A stretch of 64,000 nt of DNA, from positions 1-64,000 of the forward strand of contig JRNA01000016.1 of the NCBI GenBank assembly GCA_000758905.1. The letters run 5' to 3'. Made by a program: the position numbers and the translations under genes. A model generated the notes under the pieces. It had not been told where the DNA came from. It did not search any database and saw only the letters and a list, made by a program, of their open reading frames with translations. Source of the DNA: Clostridiales bacterium S5-A14a. GTDB lineage: Bacteria; Bacillota; Clostridia; Peptostreptococcales; Anaerovoracaceae. Shown one piece after another: positions 27,381 to 36,465 of this stretch (its first letter is position 1; every line of letters begins with the position of its first letter).

Positions 27381-28369
27381 TAGGGATAGTAGGTGCCGGA
27401 AGTTGGGGAACAGCGTTGGCACAAACATTTGCTAGTAATGGACACAAAGTGTTTTTATATGCAAGAAGGAGAGAACATCGTGAAGAACTTGAGGTAACTC
27501 GAGAAAATAAGAAGTATCTTAAGGGTGTTAACCTCATTGAAAACATTGTTATTTCAAAGTCACTTGCTGATACAGTTTTGGATAAAGATATAGTGCTTAT
27601 GGCAGTGCCTACTCAGACGTTTAGAAGCGTGTATGAGGAAGTTTCTAGTATTTTGCTAAGCAAAGATCAAAATCCTGTTATTTTGAATGTTGCGAAGGGA
27701 ATCGAAAAAAAGTCTCATCTGCTGCTCTCAGATGTAGCAAAAGAGGTCAGAACTGATAGCAGATATGCAATCCTCTCAGGGCCCTCACATGCAGAAGAGG
27801 TAGGTAGATTCAAACCTACAACAGTTGCCATTGCATCAGATGATATTGAACTATCGAAGAGACTTCAAAATGAACTTATGACAAGTAGATTCAGAATATA
27901 TGCTAACGATGATTTGAAAGGTGTTGAGTTAGGTGGTGCACTTAAGAATATCATTGCACTTGGGGCTGGAATATCTGATGGCATAGGATTTGGAGATAAT
28001 GCAAGGGCTGCTCTTATGACTAGAGGGCTTGTTGAAATTACACGAATTGGAACAGCCATGGGAGCTAAGCGTGAAACATTCTCAGGACTTACAGGACTTG
28101 GTGACTTGATTGTAACATGCGACAGTAAGCACTCAAGAAATAGGAGATGTGGCATTCTAATAGGCAATGGCAAAAAAGTTTCTGAAGCAATTGAAGAGGT
28201 AGGCATGGTTGTAGAAGGTATAACAACTACCGAAGCAACTTATGAACTTGCAAGCAAGCTGAATGTTGAAATGCCAATTACGGAAACTATATATTCAGTA
28301 ATAGAAGGAAAAATTAATGCAGTTGAAGCTGTCGACATCCTAATGGGTAGAGATGGAAAGGTAGAATGA
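27374..28369 (+). CDS. gpsA: NAD(P)-dependent glycerol-3-phosphate dehydrogenase
   Basis: 331 residues; reduces DHAP to sn-G3P for phospholipids. The Rossmann motif is GAGSWGTALA (7-16), the catalytic Lys lies in GGALKNIIALGAGISDG, and the conserved SGPSHAEEV is present. Start ATG 27374 follows AGGAGAATAA and overlaps plsY by 7 nt. The 3' end overlaps miaB by 4 nt. Confidence 0.97.
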   Translation: MVIGIVGAGSWGTALAQTFASNGHKVFLYARRREHREELEVTRENKKYLKGVNLIENIVISKSLADTVLDKDIVLMAVPTQTFRSVYEEVSSILLSKDQNPVILNVAKGIEKKSHLLLSDVAKEVRTDSRYAILSGPSHAEEVGRFKPTTVAIASDDIELSKRLQNELMTSRFRIYANDDLKGVELGGALKNIIALGAGISDGIGFGDNARAALMTRGLVEITRIGTAMGAKRETFSGLTGLGDLIVTCDSKHSRNRRCGILIGNGKKVSEAIEEVGMVVEGITTTEATYELASKLNVEMPITETIYSVIEGKINAVEAVDILMGRDGKVE

Positions 28370-29745
28370 AGAATATTTTTGTAGAAGATTTTGTTAAGGA
28401 TAATGGCAGAAAGCCGCGAGTTTCGATAACCACATTTGGCTGTCAGATGAATGAGCATGACTCGGAAATCCTCATGGGGCTTCTTTCTGAAAGAGGTTAC
28501 GAACAGATTGAAGAGAGAAAAGATGCGGATGTTGCCGTTTTAAATACATGTAGTGTACGTGAAAATGCAGATAAGAGATTCTTTGGAACACTCGGACAGT
28601 TAAAAAAGATCAAAGAAAAAAATCCCTCTTTTGTGACATGTGTCTGCGGTTGCATGATGCAGCAACAACATATAATTGATAAGTTAAAATCAAGCTATCC
28701 ATGGGTTGATGTAATTGTTGGAACGCATAATATAGACAAACTTCCCAAATTACTTGATAATCTAATCGATGAAAAGAAAAGACAGATAGAGATCATACCA
28801 GAAGCTAAGGAAATTATTGAGGACCTTCCATCGGAGAGGCTGTTTAAGCACAAAGCACTGGTTAACATAATGTTTGGATGCAATAATTTCTGCACATACT
28901 GCATTGTTCCGTATACTCGAGGAAGAGAACGAAGTAGAAATCCCCAAAATATTTTGCAGGAAATAGAGAATCTTGTATCCGACGGCGTTGTTGAAGTTAT
29001 GCTGCTCGGACAAAACGTAAACTCATACCGAGGCAAATGCGATGGCGAGATATGGGAATTCCCGAGACTTTTGGAAGAGATAAACAAAATAGAGGGCCTG
29101 CAGAGGATAAGGTTCATGACTTCTCATCCGAAGGATATGTCTGATGATCTAATTAAGGCATTCGGTAGGCTCGATAAATTGTCAAAATACGTTCACCTTC
29201 CTGTTCAATCCGGTAGCAATAACGTTTTGAGAAAGATGAACAGAAGATACAAGGCCGATGATTACCTTATTTTGATTGAAAAACTCAGAAAAGAAGTGCC
29301 TGATATTACGATATCAACTGATATAATTGTTGGATTCCCAGGCGAAACAGAAGATGACTTTTTGGACACACTAAGGCTTGTTGAATCAGTCAGATATGAT
29401 TCCGCATTCACATTCCTTTATTCGGTGAGGAAGGATACACCTGCAGAGAAATTCAAAGATCAGGTCGATGAAGATGTCAAACACGAAAGATTTAATCGAC
29501 TTGTTGAATTAGTGAACCAAATTAGTGCGGAAAAAAACGCAGAATATGTCGGGAACGTTTATAAAGTTCTTGTAGATGGATACAGCAAAACAGATGCGAA
29601 TGTTTTGTCGGGTAGAACGGATGGATTTAAGTTAGTAAACTTTAGGGCAAACGCAGATTCAAGTGATCTAATCGGTAAACTCGTAGATGTAAAGATTACT
29701 AATGCCAAAACATTCAGTCTCGAAGGAGAAATGCTTCTTGGATAG
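28366..29745 (+). CDS. miaB: tRNA-2-methylthio-N6-dimethylallyladenosine synthase MiaB
   Basis: 459-residue radical-SAM methylthiotransferase acting on i6A37 of tRNA. The N-terminal auxiliary cluster Cys are in TFGCQMNEHD, NTCSVREN and VCGCMMQ. The radical-SAM triad is CNNFCTYCIVPYTRGRERSR, and a TRAM domain ends the protein. ATGA overlap with gpsA. The cbiD start lies inside its last codons, so the cobalamin genes appear to be read from the same transcript. Confidence 0.96.
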   Translation: MKNIFVEDFVKDNGRKPRVSITTFGCQMNEHDSEILMGLLSERGYEQIEERKDADVAVLNTCSVRENADKRFFGTLGQLKKIKEKNPSFVTCVCGCMMQQQHIIDKLKSSYPWVDVIVGTHNIDKLPKLLDNLIDEKKRQIEIIPEAKEIIEDLPSERLFKHKALVNIMFGCNNFCTYCIVPYTRGRERSRNPQNILQEIENLVSDGVVEVMLLGQNVNSYRGKCDGEIWEFPRLLEEINKIEGLQRIRFMTSHPKDMSDDLIKAFGRLDKLSKYVHLPVQSGSNNVLRKMNRRYKADDYLILIEKLRKEVPDITISTDIIVGFPGETEDDFLDTLRLVESVRYDSAFTFLYSVRKDTPAEKFKDQVDEDVKHERFNRLVELVNQISAEKNAEYVGNVYKVLVDGYSKTDANVLSGRTDGFKLVNFRANADSSDLIGKLVDVKITNAKTFSLEGEMLLG

Positions 29746-30889
29746 ATATGTTGTTAAAAATGGAGAACGGCTGAGGACGGGATATACAACGGGAACCACA
29801 GCAACTGTAGCGGCTATTGCTGCTGCAAAGATGCTTATAACGGGCGAATCCGTACACGAAGCAAGGGTGAGTCTTCCGCAGGGGGATGAAGCTATGCTTG
29901 AAGTTAAAAGTTGTAGGATTCATGATAATACATGTACTGCAGTTGTTTTAAAAGACGGAGGAGATGATCCCGACATAACTCATGGTACAGAGATACATGC
30001 TAGCGTTAGCCTAACTCCAAAAGACATTGAGATAAAAGGTGGCAAGGGCGTAGGCACGGTTACCACAGAAGGAATGCGATGTGCGAAGGGTGAACCTGCA
30101 ATAAATCCAGTGCCGCGAAAGATGATTAAAGATAATCTAAAATCTTTAGCTTCTAGCCTAGATTATAGTGGCGGATTTTCCGTGACAATTAGTGTGCCCG
30201 AGGGTGAAAAACTAGCAAAGCAAACCTATAACCCTAGACTAGGAATAGTAGGAGGTATCTCAATACTTGGTACAACAGGCATTGTGTGGCCTATGAGTGA
30301 GAAGGCTTTGATAGATACTATCAAGGTAGAACTCGACAGAAAATATGCTGATAATCCTGAATATGTTATAATTTCTCCAGGAAATTATGGACAAGATTAT
30401 TGTCAGAATAATTTGGGTATAGATATAAACGATGCAGTTAAAATTAGTAATTTCCTAGGTGACTCCCTTGACTATATAGCTTATAAGGGATTCAAGAAGG
30501 TACTCCTAGTAGGCCATACTGGTAAACTTGTTAAGGTCGCGGGAGGAATAATGAATACGCATTCATCCTATGGTGATTGCAGAATGGAAATTATAAGTGC
30601 ATATGCAGCTCTGATTGGAGCAGATAGTGATACTATTGGAAATATACTGAACTGTGTGACGACAGATCAGGCAATGGACACTATCAAAGAGAAAGAATAT
30701 TATGCTTTGTTAAAGCAAAAATTAGCGGAAAGAGTGAAATATCATCTGGACTTTCGTCTCAAAGGCAAGACAGAAATAGAATTTATCATGTTCACCACTG
30801 ATAAGATGCATACGATGGAAAGCTCAAATTTTAGGACTTTTTTAAAAAGTTTAAAGAGTAAAAGCAAGGACGAGAAGGAAGGGAGATAG
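29738..30889 (+). CDS. cbiD: Cobalt-precorrin-5B C1-methyltransferase CbiD
   Basis: About 383 residues; methylates C1 of the corrin ring in the anaerobic B12 path. It opens with the family motif LRTGYTTGTTATVAAIAAAK; relatives usually have Ser/Cys/Ala in TTGxCAAA, here TT. The mid motif GIVGGISILGTTGIVWPMSE is intact. Start TTG 29738 is chosen because AAGGAG (29723-29728) sits 9 nt upstream; the ATG at 29702 has no ribosome site and would add 12 residues. Overlaps miaB by 8 nt. First gene of the cobalamin block. Confidence 0.94.
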   Translation: MDRYVVKNGERLRTGYTTGTTATVAAIAAAKMLITGESVHEARVSLPQGDEAMLEVKSCRIHDNTCTAVVLKDGGDDPDITHGTEIHASVSLTPKDIEIKGGKGVGTVTTEGMRCAKGEPAINPVPRKMIKDNLKSLASSLDYSGGFSVTISVPEGEKLAKQTYNPRLGIVGGISILGTTGIVWPMSEKALIDTIKVELDRKYADNPEYVIISPGNYGQDYCQNNLGIDINDAVKISNFLGDSLDYIAYKGFKKVLLVGHTGKLVKVAGGIMNTHSSYGDCRMEIISAYAALIGADSDTIGNILNCVTTDQAMDTIKEKEYYALLKQKLAERVKYHLDFRLKGKTEIEFIMFTTDKMHTMESSNFRTFLKSLKSKSKDEKEGR

Positions 30890-30892
30890 ATA

Positions 30893-31600
30893 TTGGAAAA
30901 AGGAAGGTTTTTTGCTGTCGGCGTTGGCCCTGGAGATCCAGAATTAATGACGATAAAAGCAATTAAAACTATCGAAAATGCTGATATTATAGTCGTTCCA
31001 ACTACTGAAACTGGCAATAATACAGCCATGAAGATTGCGGAAGATTATGTGAGAAACAAAGAGATAGTTTCCTGTCACATGCCCATGTCTAAGAAATTGG
31101 CTACACATAACTGGGAAGAGATAGAAAACTATCACAATGAATCAGCTGATATAATTGGCAAGCTTCTTGATGACGGTAAGGACGTTGCATTTTTAACATT
31201 GGGAGATCCTACCGTATATAGTACTGTAATGTATGTTCATAGGATTTTAGACAAAAGAGGTTACCATACAGAGATTGTATCAGGTATTACCTCGTTTTGT
31301 GCTGCCGCTGCAAGGCTTAATGTCAGCCTATGCGAGAAAGATGAGATGCTACACATCATTCCGGCTACATTTACAGATTTAGACAAAATAGAGGAATACG
31401 AGGGGACCAAGGTTCTTATGAAGTCAGGAAAAACCATAATGAAGGTTAAGGAAAAGCTTTCAGAGGATGGTGCTATGATGGTTGAGAAAGCTACAATGCC
31501 TGGTGAGAAAATTTATAAGGACCTGAATGACTTAAATGAACCAAGCTCGTATTTTTCTTTGGTTGTTTTGCATTCAAAAGAAAGGCAGGCTAAAAAATGA
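30893..31600 (+). CDS. cbiL: Cobalt-precorrin-2 C20-methyltransferase
   Basis: 235-residue tetrapyrrole methylase with SAM-binding N-terminus FFAVGVGPGDPELMTIKAIK and the middle motif TLGDPTVYSTVMYVHRIL and VSGITSFCAAAA. This combination is typical of CbiL/CobI. Start TTG at 30893 follows GGGAG. Overlaps cbiF by 4 nt. Confidence 0.92.
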   Translation: MEKGRFFAVGVGPGDPELMTIKAIKTIENADIIVVPTTETGNNTAMKIAEDYVRNKEIVSCHMPMSKKLATHNWEEIENYHNESADIIGKLLDDGKDVAFLTLGDPTVYSTVMYVHRILDKRGYHTEIVSGITSFCAAAARLNVSLCEKDEMLHIIPATFTDLDKIEEYEGTKVLMKSGKTIMKVKEKLSEDGAMMVEKATMPGEKIYKDLNDLNEPSSYFSLVVLHSKERQAKK

Positions 31601-32349
31601 TATATATAGTTGGAGCAGGACCCGGCGCAGAAGATCTTATAACAATCAGAGGTGTTGAACTCTTAAAAAAAGCCGACACGATAATATACGCAGGCTCTCT
31701 TGTAAATCCGGGGCTTCTAAAATATGCCAAGGAAACTTGTTCAATCCACGATAGCGCCAAGATGACGCTTGAGGAAGTAATTTCTGTAATGGAAGAGGAT
31801 GACGGCCCAAACAAAATAATTGTAAGACTTCACACCGGCGACCCGTGCATATACGGAGCAATAAGAGAGCAGATGGATATACTTGATAGCAAGGGCATGC
31901 AATATGAATATGTCCCTGGAGTAAGCTCTTTTATTGGAGCAGCCTCTGCACTTAAAGCGGAATACACATTGCCAAATGTCAGCCAGACTGTTATTTTGAC
32001 GAGGATGGCAGGAAGAACACCGGTTCCGGAAAAAGAGGAAATTGAATCACTTGCGGCACATCAGGCTACAATGATAATATTCCTTACGTCCACTATGCTA
32101 AAAGAACTTTCTAAGCGGTTAATAGATGGCGGATATTCGCCTGACACACCAGCAGCTATAGTATATAAGGCAACGTGGCCAGATCAAAAGGTTATAAGGA
32201 CAACGGTTGAAAATATAGCAGTTGAAGCTGAAAAAGAAGGAATTAACAAGATGGCTTTGATTTGTGTGGGGGATTTCCTTGGGAATGATTACGACAGATC
32301 AAAACTATATCATCCAGAATTTACACATCTTTTCAGAGAGGGTAAATAG
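31597..32349 (+). CDS. cbiF: Cobalt-precorrin-4 C11-methyltransferase
   Basis: 250 residues. The tetrapyrrole methylase motifs IYIVGAGPGAEDLITIRG, the CbiF-specific AGSLVNPGLLKYAKETC with HDSAKMTLEE, and LHTGDPCIYGAIREQ identify this member. Start ATG overlaps the cbiL stop. Confidence 0.95.
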   Translation: MIYIVGAGPGAEDLITIRGVELLKKADTIIYAGSLVNPGLLKYAKETCSIHDSAKMTLEEVISVMEEDDGPNKIIVRLHTGDPCIYGAIREQMDILDSKGMQYEYVPGVSSFIGAASALKAEYTLPNVSQTVILTRMAGRTPVPEKEEIESLAAHQATMIIFLTSTMLKELSKRLIDGGYSPDTPAAIVYKATWPDQKVIRTTVENIAVEAEKEGINKMALICVGDFLGNDYDRSKLYHPEFTHLFREGK

Positions 32350-32362
32350 GAGACGGATTTAT

Positions 32363-33433
32363 ATGAAAAAAATCTGCATTATTGCTTTCACAGATAATGG
32401 GATGATGACCGCAGGGAAAATAAAAAAAATTTTTGAATCAGGTACACGCATAAATCCAATGCAATCCCGAGAAAAGTCGAACTGCATAAATGAAAAATAT
32501 TTTGTTGAGATACTTGAAAAAAACTGCAATAAAAGATCTTATGTGGCTGAGAAATTCAACGATTATGATGCCTTTATCTTCGTTGGAGCGACAGGGATTG
32601 CGGTTAGATATATAGCACCACACATTAAATCTAAGGATGTAGATCCAGCCGTAATCGTACTTGATGAACACGCAGGCTTTGTAATACCGCTACTTTCGGG
32701 ACATCTTGGAGGTGCAAACGAACTTGCGAATCTGATTGCTCATGAGTTAGGTGCGACGCCTGTGATAACAACGGCAACAGACATAAATGCGAAATTCGCA
32801 GTGGACCTTTGGACGAAGAAAACTAATCAATCAATAACTGATATTTCTAAAATCAAGGATGTATCTTCTGCAATTCTAAGAAATGAAAAAATAGGAATTT
32901 ACTCAGATTTTGAAATTATAGGCACTTTGCCGAAGAAGATAATAGAGTGCAGCAATGATGTAGATGAAAACCCAAATATCGGAATCGCGGTAAGCCTTGA
33001 TGAGAAGAAGAAACCATTCAAAAACACTCTGAATGCAGTACCTAAAATTGTAGTTCTCGGAGTGGGATGTAGGAGGAACACCGAATCAGCAAAGTTTGAA
33101 AACTTCATATTGAAAATCCTAAGAAATGAAAATATTTCTATCAAAGCAGTGGATATGATTGCCTCGATAGACATAAAGAAAGACGAGAAATGTATTTTGG
33201 ACTTTTCCAATAAATATGGCATTCCTTTTAAAACAGCCACCGCCGATGAGCTTATGACGGTACCTGGCGAGTTTTCATCTTCATCCTTTGTTAAAAGCAT
33301 TACGGGTGTTGATAGTGTCTGTGAAAGATCAGCAGCATATTTTTCTAAGAATAACAAAATATTATTAGGCAAGACGAGTCATAATGGCATGACATGTTCA
33401 ATTGCCGTAAGAGATTGGAAGTGTAAATTTTGA
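32363..33433 (+). CDS. cbiG: Cobalt-precorrin-5A hydrolase CbiG
   Basis: About 356 residues; opens the delta-lactone and releases acetaldehyde, the step between CbiF and CbiD. The N-terminal domain has VGATGIAVRYIAPHIKSKDVDPAVIVLDE and VIPLLSGHLGGANELA; the C-terminal domain has VVLGVGCRRNTE. Start ATG 32363 follows TAGGAGACGG; reading from the earlier ATG at 32264 would overlap cbiF by 86 nt without need. Ends in a TTGA overlap with hemA. Confidence 0.94.
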   Translation: MKKICIIAFTDNGMMTAGKIKKIFESGTRINPMQSREKSNCINEKYFVEILEKNCNKRSYVAEKFNDYDAFIFVGATGIAVRYIAPHIKSKDVDPAVIVLDEHAGFVIPLLSGHLGGANELANLIAHELGATPVITTATDINAKFAVDLWTKKTNQSITDISKIKDVSSAILRNEKIGIYSDFEIIGTLPKKIIECSNDVDENPNIGIAVSLDEKKKPFKNTLNAVPKIVVLGVGCRRNTESAKFENFILKILRNENISIKAVDMIASIDIKKDEKCILDFSNKYGIPFKTATADELMTVPGEFSSSSFVKSITGVDSVCERSAAYFSKNNKILLGKTSHNGMTCSIAVRDWKCKF

Positions 33434-34452
33434 ATATAATAATGAGTTATATAGACCATAAGGCGGCAAATATTTCTGAAAGAGAATTATTTACATTTAC
33501 ATCCTCAGAGGTCTGTAAATTATATAAAAGGATTAAAGACTTTAAAGATATACTCGGCGGCGTTCTGATTGCAACATGTAACCGAACCGAATTATATCTT
33601 TCGATGAAAGACGGAAAGTTTTATGACCCTTTTGAACTTATATGTGAGATAAAAGAGCAAAACACTGATGAAATGTCTAGGGTAAAGAAAACTTTATCTG
33701 GTCATGATGCAATTAGACATCTGATGCTTGTTGCATCTGGAACGGAATCGCAAATATGGGGAGATGCGCAGATTATTTCCCAGGTGAGAGATGCCGCCAG
33801 GACAGCAAAAGAAGAAAAAACCACAGATTCAATACTAAATGTTTTGTTTAGGAATGCAATAAGTGCAGGCAAAAAAGTTAAGACTAACATTGATTTTAAT
33901 CTTAGCGATAACTCCACAGCACTTAAGGCAGTTTCTATTCTAAATGAAAAAGAAGATATAAATAAGGTCTTAATTATTGGAAATGGCGTTATTGGAAGAC
34001 TGGTTGGGGAAAGTCTTGTCGCAAATAAGTTTGAGGCAACTATGACACTGAGACAGTTTAAGTCTGGTGCTATCAGCGTTCCAAGAAAGATTGATACGGT
34101 TAGCTATGCGGATAGATACAAGGTCATATCAGATTTTGATGCTGTAATCAGTGCTACTATGAGTCCGCATTATACACTTCACTATGAGGACATGAAAGAC
34201 ATTAGCAAATGGCCTAAAGTATTCATAGATTTAGCTATGCCAAGGGATATAGATCCTAGAATTGTAGAAAACGATAATTTTGAAATTCAAAGAGAAATTC
34301 CGCAGTACTATGACCTAGATATGATAAGTAGGGATGAAGTTATGGAATCTAAGGAAGACCACATGTTTGAAATTAACGAAATCGTTCACGAATTTGAACA
34401 GGAATTTTATAGATGGTATGACTATAGAATGACAATGGGAGGAATTAAATGA
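33430..34452 (+). CDS. hemA: Glutamyl-tRNA reductase, short form
   Basis: 340 residues; reduces Glu-tRNA to glutamate-1-semialdehyde, the entry to tetrapyrroles. The catalytic Cys is in ATCNRTELYL, the recognition segment is GTESQIWGDAQIISQVRDA, and the NADPH domain has VLIIGNGVIGRLVGESL. It ends just after the connecting helix (HEFEQEFYRWYDYR), so the roughly 80-residue C-terminal dimerisation domain of standard ~420-residue enzymes is missing. The frame stops cleanly next to the well-placed cbiH start, so this is not a sequencing break that I can see. Start TTG 33430 overlaps the cbiG stop. Confidence 0.9.
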   Translation: MNIIMSYIDHKAANISERELFTFTSSEVCKLYKRIKDFKDILGGVLIATCNRTELYLSMKDGKFYDPFELICEIKEQNTDEMSRVKKTLSGHDAIRHLMLVASGTESQIWGDAQIISQVRDAARTAKEEKTTDSILNVLFRNAISAGKKVKTNIDFNLSDNSTALKAVSILNEKEDINKVLIIGNGVIGRLVGESLVANKFEATMTLRQFKSGAISVPRKIDTVSYADRYKVISDFDAVISATMSPHYTLHYEDMKDISKWPKVFIDLAMPRDIDPRIVENDNFEIQREIPQYYDLDMISRDEVMESKEDHMFEINEIVHEFEQEFYRWYDYRMTMGGIK

Positions 34453-35180
34453 AAATATATGTTGTAGGCATAGGCCCAGGGAGCATTGAGCACATGACGC
34501 CATATGCCCAAAAAGCTATAGAAAAAAGTGATGTAGTTGTCGGATACACAGTTTACGTAGATCTTGTAAAAGAACTGACAGAAGGCAAAGAAGTTTTGTC
34601 AACACCTATGAAAAAAGAAGTCGACAGATGCCAGATGGCTCTTGATGCGGCTTTGGAGAACAAAACAGTTGCCTTTGTTTGTAGCGGTGATGCAGGAGTT
34701 TATGGAATGGCTGGCATTATGATTCAGGTTGCAAAAGACCATCCTGAAGTTGATATTGAGGTTGTTCCGGGAATTACAGCGGCATGCAGCGGAGCAGCAC
34801 TTCTTGGCGCACCACTTATCCACGATTTTAGCATTATTTCTTTGAGCGATCTATTAACCCCTTGGGATTTGATACTAAAGAGAGTCAAACTAGCAGCAGA
34901 ATCTGATATGTCAATTGTTTTGTACAATCCTAAGAGTAAAAAAAGAAGAGATTACATAGATAAGGCAGTAGATGTGATTTTGGAATATAGATTGCCAGAC
35001 ACTCCTTCAGGATATGTCAAGATGATAGGACGTGAGGGAGAAACCACAAAGATATGTAAACTTACTGATTTAAAAAACAATGATGATATCGATATGTTTA
35101 CGACAGTTTTCATCGGAAATAGCACAACAGAAATAATTAATGGTAAGATTGTAACTCCAAGAGGATACAAAAATGTCTAA
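34449..35180 (+). CDS. cbiH: Cobalt-precorrin-3B C17-methyltransferase
   Basis: 243 residues; methylates C17 with ring contraction. Motifs: YVVGIGPGSIEHMTPYAQKAI, VVVGYTVYVDL, SGDAGVYGMAGI, and the CbiH segment HDFSIISLSDLLTPWDLI with LYNPKSKKR. Start ATG follows GGAGG inside the hemA 3' end. Confidence 0.95.
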   Translation: MKIYVVGIGPGSIEHMTPYAQKAIEKSDVVVGYTVYVDLVKELTEGKEVLSTPMKKEVDRCQMALDAALENKTVAFVCSGDAGVYGMAGIMIQVAKDHPEVDIEVVPGITAACSGAALLGAPLIHDFSIISLSDLLTPWDLILKRVKLAAESDMSIVLYNPKSKKRRDYIDKAVDVILEYRLPDTPSGYVKMIGREGETTKICKLTDLKNNDDIDMFTTVFIGNSTTEIINGKIVTPRGYKNV

Positions 35181-35940
35181 AAAATTTGCAGTTTTTTCGG
35201 GAACAAGCGAGGGAAGACAACTGGCAGATTGGGCTGAAGACAAGGCAATCGAAAAAGATTTTATTTTCTTTGTTGCTACAGAGTATGGCGGCGAGATGAT
35301 GAAGGAGCATGTCAATATAGACGTTAGGCAGGGAAGATTAACCCCTGATGAAATGCACGATATCCTTAAGTCCGAAAACGTTAAGTTTGTGATCGATGCT
35401 ACTCATCCATACGCTACGAAAGTGACTGAAAATATTAAAGCTGCGTGTAAAAATGAGTTTAAATATCTGAGACTATACCGCGAAAGAATAGAATCGGATT
35501 TAGAAGGCCTCATATTCGCAGAGAGTATAGAGGATGCAGTTAAGATTTTAAACAACTCTACCGAAAAAATATTATTGACAACAGGGTCTAAAGAAATCGC
35601 TAAGTTTTCGAATGTTCTAGACAAGGAAAACAGGCTTATCGCCCGTGTTTTACCAACAGAGGAATCGATTAATTTATGCCTTGATGCAGGGATTGAAAAA
35701 CGAAATATTATAGCTATGCAGGGACCTTTCATCAAAGAAATGAACGTTGCGACGATGAAGCAGTACGGACTCACAACACTTGTAACAAAAGATACTGGTA
35801 CCGTAGGCGGCTTTCAAGATAAAGCAGCACTATCGGAACTGGGCTATAGAGTTATTATAATTAAGAGGCCAACCGATGAATCAGGGTATTCTATGTCTGA
35901 AATCAAGGAGATTATATTAGAAAATTATGAAGTACACTAA
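35173..35940 (+). CDS. cbiJ: Cobalt-precorrin-6A reductase
   Basis: 255 residues of the CobK/CbiJ family, an NADPH-dependent reductase. The N-terminal FAVFSGTSEGRQLADW, the motif VIDATHPYATKVTENI, and MQGPFIKEMN with VTKDTGTVGG are characteristic. ATG 35173 overlaps the cbiH end by 8 nt and itself overlaps the next gene by 14 nt. Confidence 0.93.
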   Translation: MSKKFAVFSGTSEGRQLADWAEDKAIEKDFIFFVATEYGGEMMKEHVNIDVRQGRLTPDEMHDILKSENVKFVIDATHPYATKVTENIKAACKNEFKYLRLYRERIESDLEGLIFAESIEDAVKILNNSTEKILLTTGSKEIAKFSNVLDKENRLIARVLPTEESINLCLDAGIEKRNIIAMQGPFIKEMNVATMKQYGLTTLVTKDTGTVGGFQDKAALSELGYRVIIIKRPTDESGYSMSEIKEIILENYEVH

Positions 35941-36409
35941 TTTCCCTTTGTTCGTAGAGAGCACAAACAAGATGGTAATCGTTTTTGGTTGTGGAACTAT
36001 TGCAACAAGGCGTATAAAAACCCTTCTAAAGTTTCAGTTCAAAATAGATGTGATTGGCAGAACACCCTCAACGGAACTGACATCTTTGCTGGAAGATAGT
36101 GAAAATAATGGCTGTATTAGATTTATACAAAAAGCCATTGAAGACAGCGATATATCGAAGATAAATCAGGATACGTTCTTGGTAGTTGCCGCAACAAGTG
36201 ATAGAGATATAAACAACAAAATAGCTGAAAGGGCAAAAAAATGTGGAGTTTTCCACTCCATTGCAGATGCAAAAGATGAATGTGATGTATTTTTCCCAGC
36301 CGTAAGATCCAAAGATAAGGTTGTTGTTGGAATTGCGGGAGACGGAAGTGATCACAAAAAAACGCGAAAAATAGCTGATGATATAGGAAATTTTTTAGAG
36401 AATTATTAA
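35927..36409 (+). CDS. Precorrin-2 dehydrogenase (SirC / CysG N-terminal-like)
   Basis: 160 residues. It oxidises precorrin-2 to sirohydrochlorin (factor II), the substrate of the CbiX chelatase. Rossmann motif VIVFGCGTIATRRIKTLL (usual GGGxVA is GCGTIA), FLVVAATSDRDINNKIAERAK, and CDVFFPAVRSKDKVVVGIAGDG. No methylase or ferrochelatase fusion; CobA is fused to HemD elsewhere in the operon. Ribosome site weak; AAGGAG lies 16 nt upstream of ATG 35927, and translation is likely coupled to cbiJ. Confidence 0.88.
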   Translation: MKYTNFPLFVESTNKMVIVFGCGTIATRRIKTLLKFQFKIDVIGRTPSTELTSLLEDSENNGCIRFIQKAIEDSDISKINQDTFLVVAATSDRDINNKIAERAKKCGVFHSIADAKDECDVFFPAVRSKDKVVVGIAGDGSDHKKTRKIADDIGNFLENY

Positions 36410-36465
36410 AACTATATATCTGAAGAATTTTCCCAGAATCAGCTGAATTTGAGAGGTAATCTGAA

